The position numbers and the translations under genes are program-made. Positions 7,941-14,405 of a DNA stretch of 21,389 nt are shown here, piece after piece. The notes under the pieces were generated by a model that did not search any database, was not told where the DNA came from, and worked only from the letters and a program-made list of their open reading frames with translations. Each line of letters opens with the position of its first letter. Position 1 is the first letter of the stretch. This stretch comes from Pseudomonadota bacterium (GTDB lineage Bacteria > Pseudomonadota > Gammaproteobacteria > Arenicellales > Arenicellaceae). The DNA is taken from the NCBI GenBank assembly GCA_018660405.1, contig JABJKL010000174.1, forward strand, positions 1-21,389, read 5' to 3'.

Positions 7941-9320
7941 TTAAAATAACGAGAGAGCTCCGACAAACACCATGCCCGTAAATAGCAAAGCGATAACGCA
8001 GTAACCCATAATATCGCGAATATGCAGTCCCGCGATAGCCAGCGCGGGAATGGCAAACAACGGTTGAATCATATTGGTCCATTGATCACCCCAGGCGACT
8101 GCCATGACGACGCGCGGCAAATCGGCACCCAGTGCCAGAGCCGCATCGACGACGATGGGACCTTGCACCGCCCATTGCCCGCCGCCTGATGGGATGAATA
8201 CATTTAAAATGCCAGCGGAAAAAAACGAATAGATCGGCAAGGTTTCAGCGTTGGCGATGGAAACAAAAAAGTCCACCAGCATCGCCCCAAGGCCGGAAGC
8301 CGCCATCACACCCATTAGCCCGGCGTAAAGCGGATATTGGATCAAAAACGGGCCAATCACTTTGGCGGCGTCGGTAATTAACTCTAAATAATCCTTTGGC
8401 GATTTGGATAGCGCCAGACCGGCCAGCAAGAAAATAAAATTCAAGATGTCCAGATTCAAACTACCGCCATCGCGAATGAAGAACAGGCCTACATAAGCCA
8501 AGCCCAGGAGCACCAAAAATAAATTCAAGGTGCGGGCGTTTTCCAGACGTGCGGCGGGGCTGTCCGCACTAATTTCTGCACTATGACTAGCAGCGCTAGT
8601 CGAGCGTTCTGATCGGTCGGCGTCCAGATGATCAGGCAGTGGGATGTTGTCAGCGACGGAAGGGGCTTGGCGCGCCATAATAAAAGGCAAGGTTAGTAGA
8701 ACTAAAAATGCCACCGCCATGTTAAGCGGCGAAAAAATTGTTGCCGCCACCGGGATCATGCCAATGGTGCCTTCCAAAAAATGGCCCGGCGTATTCACCA
8801 CCAGCGGGATCGAGCCTGATAATCCCTGATGCCAAATAACAAAGCCCGAATAGCCCGATGCCACCAGCAACGGATAATGAACCGCCACGCCCTTGGCCTT
8901 AAGGGTTTCGGCGACGGTACGCGCGAAAATCGCTCCGGCGACCAGCGATAACCCCCAGGAAATCAGCGCCGCTCCGGCACCGACAAAACATACGCTGATA
9001 TAAGCGCCGCGCGCCGTATTAATCCGTCCCGCCGCCGCCTGTAACAGCCGCCTTGCTGGCGGCGTTCCAGCCAGCGCATAACCCAGCACCAGTATCAAAA
9101 TCATCTGCCCGGTAAAGCGCAACAAGCTCCAAAAGCTGCCGCCCCAAGCGTCGATGGTTTGCAAAATCCCATAATCGGCCAGCGTCACGCTTAAAATCAA
9201 AACCAGGGCCGTTAACAGCACTGCGATAACCAGCGGGTCGGGTATCCAACGCTCAACCATTTTTACAAAAAAGTCGCTTAATTTTTTAATCACCTCGGTC
9301 TTCTCCTTCGTCAACTCCAT
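7941..9320 (-). CDS. Short-chain fatty acid transporter, AtoE family
   Basis: Predicted 459-aa inner-membrane transporter of the AtoE family, expected to import short-chain fatty acids such as acetoacetate or butyrate. The cytoplasmic N-terminus leads to VERWIPDPLVIAVLL, a family signature. About a dozen hydrophobic segments follow, interrupted by a polar charged loop near 228-260 (DRSERSTSAASHSAE region). The strongly conserved part is FIPSGGGQWAVQGPI, then VAMAWGDQWTNMIQPL-like sequence near residues 405-420. It is the first gene of the minus-strand run; a weak GAAGG lies directly before the ATG. No clear promoter was recognised upstream. Confidence 0.9.
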   Translation of the reverse strand: MELTKEKTEVIKKLSDFFVKMVERWIPDPLVIAVLLTALVLILSVTLADYGILQTIDAWGGSFWSLLRFTGQMILILVLGYALAGTPPARRLLQAAAGRINTARGAYISVCFVGAGAALISWGLSLVAGAIFARTVAETLKAKGVAVHYPLLVASGYSGFVIWHQGLSGSIPLVVNTPGHFLEGTIGMIPVAATIFSPLNMAVAFLVLLTLPFIMARQAPSVADNIPLPDHLDADRSERSTSAASHSAEISADSPAARLENARTLNLFLVLLGLAYVGLFFIRDGGSLNLDILNFIFLLAGLALSKSPKDYLELITDAAKVIGPFLIQYPLYAGLMGVMAASGLGAMLVDFFVSIANAETLPIYSFFSAGILNVFIPSGGGQWAVQGPIVVDAALALGADLPRVVMAVAWGDQWTNMIQPLFAIPALAIAGLHIRDIMGYCVIALLFTGMVFVGALSLF

Positions 9321-9697
9321 CGCCTTCGCTAAGCTTATACATAAAATTCAGGAGTTCTTGAAGTATTAGTAGTATTTAGCGACTGCTTTTCTGCTTGAAA
9401 AGTAATTTTCAGGCATAGTTGCATTGAAAATGACCAACCGTCGAACAACGATTCATTCGCCCATAGAACGATGGATTTAATAGAATTAGACAACATAGAC
9501 CCCCTAAGATGTTCATACAAGCTCGCAAGAAACCAGTTCACTAATTAGGTTTGGGCTAAGTATTTTGATTAAGGTACAATCTCGCCCGAATCGGTGCGGA
9601 AATAGCTTCAAAAACATCCTTTTCAAGACAAATCCGGGGCTAAAAGTAAACTTTGCAATTATTTAAAATCCATTTTATTAAGCGAATTCAATAAATT
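9321..9697. other. Intergenic region between the atoE-type gene and the tRNA gene
   Basis: This AT-rich stretch has no convincing gene. It must hold the promoter of the minus-strand run that starts at 9320, but no clear -35/-10 pair was identified on that strand. A 53-codon minus-strand frame starting at an ATG at 9496 has AGGGGG three bases upstream, but it resembles no known family and is not called. The tRNA promoter lies at its right end. Confidence 0.5.
9653..9681 (+). promoter_or_regulatory. Predicted sigma70 promoter of the tRNA gene
   Basis: TTGCAA (9653-9658), exactly 17 bases, then TATTAA (9676-9681). Four of six bases match the consensus in each box. Transcription would start near 9688, about ten bases before the mature tRNA end. 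Confidence 0.5.
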
Positions 9698-9774
9698 GGG
9701 CCTGTAGCTCAGCTGGTTAGAGCAGTGGACTCATAATCCATTGGTCGGAGGTTCGAATCCTCCCGGGCCCACCA
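9698..9774 (+). tRNA. tRNA-Ile2 (anticodon CAT, read AUA after lysidine modification)
   Basis: A complete 77-base cloverleaf with encoded CCA. The acceptor stem is GGGCCTG with CGGGCCC. The D arm is GTAGCTCAGCTGGTTAGAGC, the anticodon loop CTCATAA has CAT at 9732-9734, and the T arm contains GGTTCGAATCC. CAT could be initiator Met, elongator Met or Ile2. Three things favour Ile2. The C4-G69 and C5-G68 pairs are known positive determinants for the lysidine synthetase TilS. The variable region has TTGGTC as in E. coli ileX. And rpoD is nearby, as it is for ileX. It lacks the unpaired first base of initiator tRNA. The six T residues after CCA may help termination, with no separate hairpin seen. 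Confidence 0.88.
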
Positions 9775-9866
9775 TTTTTTAAATCGTTATAAATAAAGGG
9801 TTTTATCTATAATCCATTAGCGAAAAAGACGCTGTTATCCAACCCTATAAAACCATATATTTCTTC

Positions 9867-9885
9867 AGGTCACGATTAGGTCACG
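9867..9885. repeat. Two direct copies of AGGTCACG spaced by 11 bp
   Basis: AGGTCACG occurs at 9867-9874 and again at 9878-9885, one helical turn apart, with a looser third AGGT at 9891. Such phased short repeats can be protein-binding sites, for example a regulator or the arm sites of a tyrosine recombinase beside a tRNA. There is no direct evidence for either. Confidence 0.4.
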
Positions 9886-9979
9886 TTTTTAGGTGCTTTT
9901 AATGGGTACACGGGGTGACGTAAAATAAACCTCACCTTAGACTAGAGTCCGATCTGTCCAAAAGGTTCTGACGACGTAC

Positions 9980-10099
9980 ATGCAACACATCAGTCGTTTG
10001 ATTCAGACTAATTTGTTTGCCAAACGTAGTTTGATCGCATTATTCAAACCGCCACCGAATGCTGATGGAAGAACACCACAGATGGCGCTGGCCTTATGA
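9980..10099 (+). CDS. Unrecognised 39-codon frame, possible gene remnant
   Basis: An ATG-started frame of 39 codons whose stop TGA overlaps the ATG of the next frame (ATGA at 10096-10099). Codon use looks coding-like, with mixed third positions and no rare-codon clusters. The peptide begins MQHISRLIQTNLFAKRSL and resembles nothing I know. There is only a distant AAGG upstream. It may be a small gene, the 3' end of a longer decayed gene, or chance. Confidence 0.2.
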   Translation: MQHISRLIQTNLFAKRSLIALFKPPPNADGRTPQMALAL

Positions 10100-10446
10100 G
10101 TAAATTTAACTGGGACAGCAGTGGGTCAGACTCCCTGGATTTATCGCTGTTGCGTTACCCTATTCTTGAGCAATACGGTGATAAATTCAACGCCGCAGAG
10201 CCCGATGGTTATCCTAGATCAAGACGCTCCCTAAACCAGTTTCGTCATCTCGTGCAAAGTAAACGTATCAACCGCGCCCTCAGTTGTTGCCATATAGTCC
10301 TGCAAGTGCTGCGCACTCATATGTGTCTCCCATTGTTCTCAGCATCCCCAGTTCTCGTAAAACAAAAAATGGGCCGGGGGGCGCACTCCATTGGGTTACA
10401 CCCGCCGTCGTCAACCCCAACTCAAATCGTGTTGGCTGAACGGTAA
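10096..10446 (+). pseudogene. Unrecognised frame, probably a 5' gene remnant fused to unrelated sequence
   Basis: The first roughly 43 codons (to about 10225) look like real protein: SKFNWDSSGSDSLDLSLLRY, then a segment rich in Asp, Asn and Tyr. After about residue 44 the composition changes to an Arg/Ser/Cys/Pro-rich peptide typical of non-coding sequence. The 3' end runs antisense into the end of the molybdenum hydroxylase gene. It starts by ATGA overlap with the preceding short frame. The most economical reading is the start of a truncated gene whose remainder was replaced when the downstream cluster arrived. No function is assigned. Confidence 0.25.
10231..10320 (-). CDS. Unrecognised 29-aa ORF downstream of the first Moco hydroxylase
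   Basis: A minus-strand frame of 29 codons beginning MSAQHLQDYMATTEGAVD and ending in TAG. It has a good ribosome binding site, GGGAG at 10331-10327, six bases before its ATG. It lies 90 bases downstream of the molybdenum hydroxylase large-subunit gene on the same strand. It could be the truncated start of a third operon gene cut off at the island edge, or a genuine small protein. No family is recognised. Confidence 0.35.
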   Translation of the reverse strand: MSAQHLQDYMATTEGAVDTFTLHEMTKLV

Positions 10447-12771
10447 ATCCCGAAAACGTTTACCGGTGATCTGAAAAATCGCGTCGCCGATTCCGGATTG
10501 AACCGAAGTCGCGCGGTCGTGCCCCATTCCCCGCATCCAGTGCCCGGTTTCGAAGAACTGGATATTGATTTCGGGTGGATCTTCCTTGATGCGTGATACG
10601 GAAAAGCGGTCGAAGTTGTTCTCGACAATACGCCCATTAAGGACCGTGTTGGCCTGATGCATTGCGTCGTTGTAGAACCAGACAATCTGCCCCTCAAGCT
10701 GCTTTTTGACGGAGAGAGGATTGATAAGGCTAAAGCCCTGATCCAGGGCCACATCGACCCGGTCGAGCCTGACGACTCCTTCCCGGCTGACAGAAACCGT
10801 ATGCACCATCGCGCTGATAGTGGCCGTTCCGCTTGCTTCAGCGCCTTTTTCCTCTAGCGCAATAGCGCGCGCTTTGCCTTCTGGTAGTGGCGACCCCCAA
10901 TCTGACATCTCAGCGACCATATCCAGTGCCCTGATCATATCGTCCCGATGCGGGAGATCCGTTCGGGCGATCAACTCGCGCCGATAGAGATACGGGTCTT
11001 TTCCGGCAGTGCGAGCGAGCTCATCGATGAACGTCTCACGATAAAATTCGTGCGCGGCCTGACCCACACCCCGGCGCGTGCCGCATGGAATATGGAATTG
11101 GGTCATGTGATTGGTAAACCGGTAGTTCGGCACATAGTAGCGCGAGGTGTCATTAAATGACGAGGTTGGGCCGAATCCGTCCTCCTGCATTCCAGTGCGC
11201 ACCTCAAGCGCGACCGGCCAACCGTCTGCATCGAGACCTGCCCGCAAACGCGCGACGCCCATGGCGCGATAGGTTGTACCGACAAAATCCTCCTCGCGGG
11301 TCCATAGCAGATGAATTGGTGTGCCACGATTAGCGTTGGCAATCATGATGGTTTGTTCCGCCTGGGGACCGTTACCATTTCGACCAAAACCACCACCAAG
11401 ATGACAAAGATGGATGTAAACGTTCTCCTCCGGGATGCCAGTGATTACAGACGCGCTGCGCCGAGTCTCTTGAGGGCTCTGATCACCGAGCCAAATATCG
11501 ACCCGGCCATCGGTAACCAACGCGGTCGCGTTGCCGGGCTCCATCCGAGCACGGGGCAAATAAGGGGTCGAATACGTCGCTTCCACTATTTTGTCTGCAC
11601 TGACCGTCGCAGCATCAACATTGCCTTCGTCAACGCGCACGGTACCGGGCTGATCCATCGCATCCATAAGTTCTTGATGCATATCGGCGGTGTTGGATGT
11701 TGCACTTTGTGGCGGGATATCCCACTCGATTGGCATCTGATCCAGCGCGGTCTTGGCCTGATACCAGGAGTCCGCAACAACGGCGACCGCGCCACTAAAT
11801 TGGCGCCCACGAAGCAAAGACGGATCCGGAATCGGCAGCTGTTGGGCAGACTGCACGCCGGGCTGATCGCGAACTGCATCAAAATCGTAACTTTTAACGT
11901 CGCCGCCGTAAACCGGGCAAGCCCTGACCGCGGCCCATTTCATCCCAGGCATTCGAACATCGATTCCATAAACAAGTTCGCCCGTTACCTTCGCCGGCAC
12001 GTCGAGGTTATTTTGTTCTTTGCCCATCAGCGTCCACTCACTCGGTGGTTTGATATTGATGGTCTCGGGATTCGGGTGCGGCGTCTCGGTCGCCAGATAA
12101 GCGACCTGTCCATAGGTGGTAGTGCGACTACTTTGTTGATGGGTAATAACGCTGTCTTTTGCTGTCAGCTCAGACGCTGGAACGCCCCACTGCCCAGCTG
12201 CCGCGAGCAACAGCCGCTCTCGCACTTCCGCACCGGCAAGCTGTAAATAGTAGCGACCGTCACGCACCGAAGATGCCTCGTTGGTTCGCATCCGACGATA
12301 AAGGCTGTCGGGAATACCCCGCACCGGCTCTCGACCTCTGAACAAGGGTTCACCTCCACCAATAGGGTCAAAGGCGCCATCCCCCATAACGTCGAGCGTC
12401 CATTCGGGTGCCGACTCCCGGGCATCCCGGTTGGCCGAAGCGTACTGAGGTTGAACTTTGCTCCAGTCGCACTGAAGCTCTTCGCACACCATCATCGCGT
12501 TGGAAGTCCATACGCCCTGGCCCAGTTCGGTCTGGGCGATGCGAATGGTCACCATGTCGTCGGGGTCGATAACGATCCAGGCATTGATTTCCTGCACTTC
12601 AGGTTCTTCGTACCAAGGCGCGCCCGCAATAATCGCCGCATCAGCGGTTTTCGGCGGCACCCAAAACCCGAGCACAAAGGCACCCGTAGCTAGACCCGTT
12701 GTTGTGAGAAATTCGCGACGATCAATGGTAGCGCTATTTTTCTGGCTCACTTTTGAATTTGGCTTACTCAT
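10411..12771 (-). CDS. Xanthine dehydrogenase/aldehyde oxidase family molybdopterin-binding subunit (IorB-like), Tat-exported
   Basis: Predicted 786-aa Moco-binding large subunit of a molybdenum hydroxylase, in the IorB-like group that lacks an FAD subunit. Residues 17-22 DRREFL, followed by a hydrophobic stretch and an AxA-like site near 45, form a Tat signal, so the folded enzyme should act in the periplasm. IAQTELGQGVWTSNAMMV (78-95), GGGFGRNGNG (459-468) and LLWTREEDF are family cofactor-domain motifs; the fold continues to TGKRFRDLPF near the end. Odd point: where the family has GxGE, whose Glu is the active-site base, this protein reads GMGHD, placing His751 at that position. The region 138-165 (GGGEPLFRGREPV) also looks like an insertion. 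The 2Fe-2S subunit gene is four bases upstream. Substrate unknown. Confidence 0.88.
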   Translation of the reverse strand: MSKPNSKVSQKNSATIDRREFLTTTGLATGAFVLGFWVPPKTADAAIIAGAPWYEEPEVQEINAWIVIDPDDMVTIRIAQTELGQGVWTSNAMMVCEELQCDWSKVQPQYASANRDARESAPEWTLDVMGDGAFDPIGGGEPLFRGREPVRGIPDSLYRRMRTNEASSVRDGRYYLQLAGAEVRERLLLAAAGQWGVPASELTAKDSVITHQQSSRTTTYGQVAYLATETPHPNPETINIKPPSEWTLMGKEQNNLDVPAKVTGELVYGIDVRMPGMKWAAVRACPVYGGDVKSYDFDAVRDQPGVQSAQQLPIPDPSLLRGRQFSGAVAVVADSWYQAKTALDQMPIEWDIPPQSATSNTADMHQELMDAMDQPGTVRVDEGNVDAATVSADKIVEATYSTPYLPRARMEPGNATALVTDGRVDIWLGDQSPQETRRSASVITGIPEENVYIHLCHLGGGFGRNGNGPQAEQTIMIANANRGTPIHLLWTREEDFVGTTYRAMGVARLRAGLDADGWPVALEVRTGMQEDGFGPTSSFNDTSRYYVPNYRFTNHMTQFHIPCGTRRGVGQAAHEFYRETFIDELARTAGKDPYLYRRELIARTDLPHRDDMIRALDMVAEMSDWGSPLPEGKARAIALEEKGAEASGTATISAMVHTVSVSREGVVRLDRVDVALDQGFSLINPLSVKKQLEGQIVWFYNDAMHQANTVLNGRIVENNFDRFSVSRIKEDPPEINIQFFETGHWMRGMGHDRATSVQSGIGDAIFQITGKRFRDLPFSQHDLSWG

Positions 12772-12775
12772 CGGT

Positions 12776-13243
12776 TCACGCCTCTCGAGTCTGCATTAAT
12801 TCTGCTGCCCGGTGGATGGCCTGCCGAACTCGGTGATACGTGCTACAGCGACAAATATTGGTAATTTCGGTGTCGATTTCAGCATCCGTGGGATTCGGGT
12901 TCTTTTCGAGCAACGCCAACGAAGCCATAATCATTCCAGACTGGCAGTAACCGCACTGCGGCACATCAAACTCTTTCCAGGCGACCTGGACCGGATGGTC
13001 GCCCTCCCGCGAGAGTCCTTCTATGGTCGTGACCGACTTCCCTTCCGCCGCTACTACAGGCACTCTGCAGGAGCGAAGCGGGACTCCGTCCAGATGCACG
13101 GTGCACGCGCCGCACTGGGCGATGCCACAACTGAACTTGGTGCCCGTCAATCCCACCTGCTCTCGAATCACCCAAAGCAATGGAGTCTGTGGATCGACCT
13201 CAACAGAATAGGAGGCTCCGTTAACTTCTAGATTAATTGCCAT
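12776..13243 (-). CDS. (2Fe-2S)-binding small subunit of molybdenum hydroxylase (IorA-like)
   Basis: Predicted 155-aa electron-transfer subunit. The plant-ferredoxin-type cluster is held by Cys39, Cys44, Cys47 and Cys59 (CGIAQCGACTVHLDGVPLRSC spacing). The C-terminal helical domain holds the second cluster through Cys97, Cys100, Cys131 and Cys133 (QCGYCQSGMIM and NICRCSTY). It has no signal of its own and would be co-exported with the Tat-bearing large subunit. AGGGG lies five bases before the ATG. The stop is four bases before the large-subunit ATG, so translation is likely coupled. It is divergent from the aldo/keto reductase gene across 186 bases. Confidence 0.93.
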   Translation of the reverse strand: MAINLEVNGASYSVEVDPQTPLLWVIREQVGLTGTKFSCGIAQCGACTVHLDGVPLRSCRVPVVAAEGKSVTTIEGLSREGDHPVQVAWKEFDVPQCGYCQSGMIMASLALLEKNPNPTDAEIDTEITNICRCSTYHRVRQAIHRAAELMQTREA

Positions 13244-13429
13244 CCATCCCCTCTGAATGTGTAAAACAGCGTGGCGAATTTATCATAGCATTTTTAAACA
13301 GCGTCTTCGCCCCACCCTTGTACCTTGCAAATGCCACAGCCATGAATTGGTATTCTTCCTATCGCACAAGCTGAATGCTAAACTTTCCAAAAGTACAAAA
13401 CTGAAAACATCAAATCCCAGGGAGCAGTA
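13244..13429. promoter_or_regulatory. Divergent intergenic region between molybdenum hydroxylase 1 and the aldo/keto reductase
   Basis: 186 bases between two outward-facing genes; it must carry both promoters. Good ribosome binding sites are present at each edge. No convincing -35/-10 pair or operator could be assigned by eye. Confidence 0.45.
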
Positions 13430-14365
13430 ATGTCAGGTTTAAATTCATTGAGTCGAAGAGAGTTTTTGGCACAAACAGCTGCTTTAACGGCAGCTTCATC
13501 TTTACCTACAAGTTCTTTCGCTCAGGAAAGCATGCTCACCCGAGCTATTCCGGGAACAGATGAGCAGCTACCGGTGATTGGGCTGGGTGCTCCAGATTTA
13601 TTTTTTACAACACCACCCGAAGACCCTGAGCTACCCAGGTCGCTTCTTCAGGCGATGGTTGATAGCGGCGGTCGAATATTCGATACACCGGCATTTTTTA
13701 GACCTGATCCGCCGGATGTTGGTGGCATTGTTAGAGAAATGAACCTGCAGGACGAATTATTCCTGATCGGAAAAATTACCGTGGAAGGCAAGCAAGCCGC
13801 TATGGAGCACTTTGACAAAACTGCTGCCAATCTGGGTAGAGAACAAATGGATATGATGCTGGTACATAACTATAAAGATTTGGCGAGTAACTGGGCGGTT
13901 CTGAAGGAAGCCAAGGCCGAAGGCAAGGTTCGCCATATAGGGATCAGTCGTACGCATAATGCCGACAATGAAACGCTGGAACAATTTATGCGGGCGGAGC
14001 GGCCAGAGATTATTATGCTTGGCTACAATATGCACCAAAACGAGCATGAAGAGCGCATTCTGCCCCTCGCACAGGATATGGGCATGGGTGTTGTTGTGGT
14101 CGAGCCATTTAGAGTGATCGACGACGGCGCGTTTTTCAGCGTAACGGCTGGCAAAGAACTACCCGATTGGGCGGCTGAATTCGATTGCGAAAGTTGGGCA
14201 CAGTTTTCGCTTAAATATATTCTTTCCAATCCAGCGATTACCAGCGTTATAACCGAAACCAGCAGTGTGAGGCACGTGATTGATAATATGCGTGGTGGCT
14301 ACGGACGACTTCCGGATCAAACCATGCGCAAACGCATGTCGGAGCATTTTTACTCGCTGCTGTAG
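13430..14365 (+). CDS. Tat-exported aldo/keto reductase family protein lacking the catalytic Tyr
   Basis: Predicted 311-aa protein with a Tat signal (SRREFLAQTA at 8-17, AxA-type end near residue 31) followed by an aldo/keto reductase barrel. The family tetrad is Asp-Tyr-Lys-His. Here IFDTPAFF gives Asp85 but Phe90 at the Tyr position, while Lys115 (LIGKI) and His146 (MLVHNY) are kept. GKVRHIGISRTHN (about 164-176) and MLGYNMHQNEHEERILPLA are also family-typical. Loss of the Tyr hydroxyl, the proton donor, would be expected to cripple carbonyl reduction, so it may be a binding protein or use other chemistry. AGGGAG is five bases before the ATG. It is divergent from hydroxylase 1 and followed by a terminator. 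Confidence 0.85.
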   Translation: MSGLNSLSRREFLAQTAALTAASSLPTSSFAQESMLTRAIPGTDEQLPVIGLGAPDLFFTTPPEDPELPRSLLQAMVDSGGRIFDTPAFFRPDPPDVGGIVREMNLQDELFLIGKITVEGKQAAMEHFDKTAANLGREQMDMMLVHNYKDLASNWAVLKEAKAEGKVRHIGISRTHNADNETLEQFMRAERPEIIMLGYNMHQNEHEERILPLAQDMGMGVVVVEPFRVIDDGAFFSVTAGKELPDWAAEFDCESWAQFSLKYILSNPAITSVITETSSVRHVIDNMRGGYGRLPDQTMRKRMSEHFYSLL

Positions 14366-14378
14366 CGAAAGAATAGAC

Positions 14379-14405
14379 AGCAGCGCTCGATAACGGGCGC
14401 TGTTT
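14379..14405 (+). terminator. Rho-independent terminator after the aldo/keto reductase gene
   Basis: AGCAGCGCTCG, loop ATAA, then CGGGCGCTGTT makes an 11-bp stem with two G-T pairs, followed by TTTAATT. It ends the + strand transcript. It also overlaps the stop codon of the convergent MFS gene (14406-14404), for which the T-tract is poorer. Confidence 0.6.

Larger units (their letters stand above)
9775..10410. other. Gene-poor stretch after the tRNA (possible island boundary)
   Basis: 636 bases with no complete recognisable gene. It contains the direct repeats at 9867-9885, two coupled short + strand frames (9980-10099 and from 10096), and a 29-codon minus-strand frame (10231-10320). No integrase, transposase or second copy of the tRNA 3' end was seen in it. 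Confidence 0.5.

Noticed and set aside
9335..9541. Minus-strand ORF of 53-68 codons with AGGGGG before an internal ATG at 9496
   Set aside because: The ribosome site is only three bases from the ATG, the longer version needs a GTG start, and the peptide resembles nothing. It lies where the promoter of the following operon must be.
9750..10400. Second copy of the tRNA 3' end as an attachment site
   Set aside because: The stretch AAAAAATGGGCCGG near 10366 loosely resembles the reverse of the tRNA end plus T-run, but the match is broken by gaps and too short to call an att site. No better copy was seen in the window.
11311..12246. Long + strand open frame of 311 codons
   Set aside because: It is antisense to the well-supported Moco large subunit, is rich in Arg, His and Ile and lacks any domain; it is a GC-driven mirror frame.
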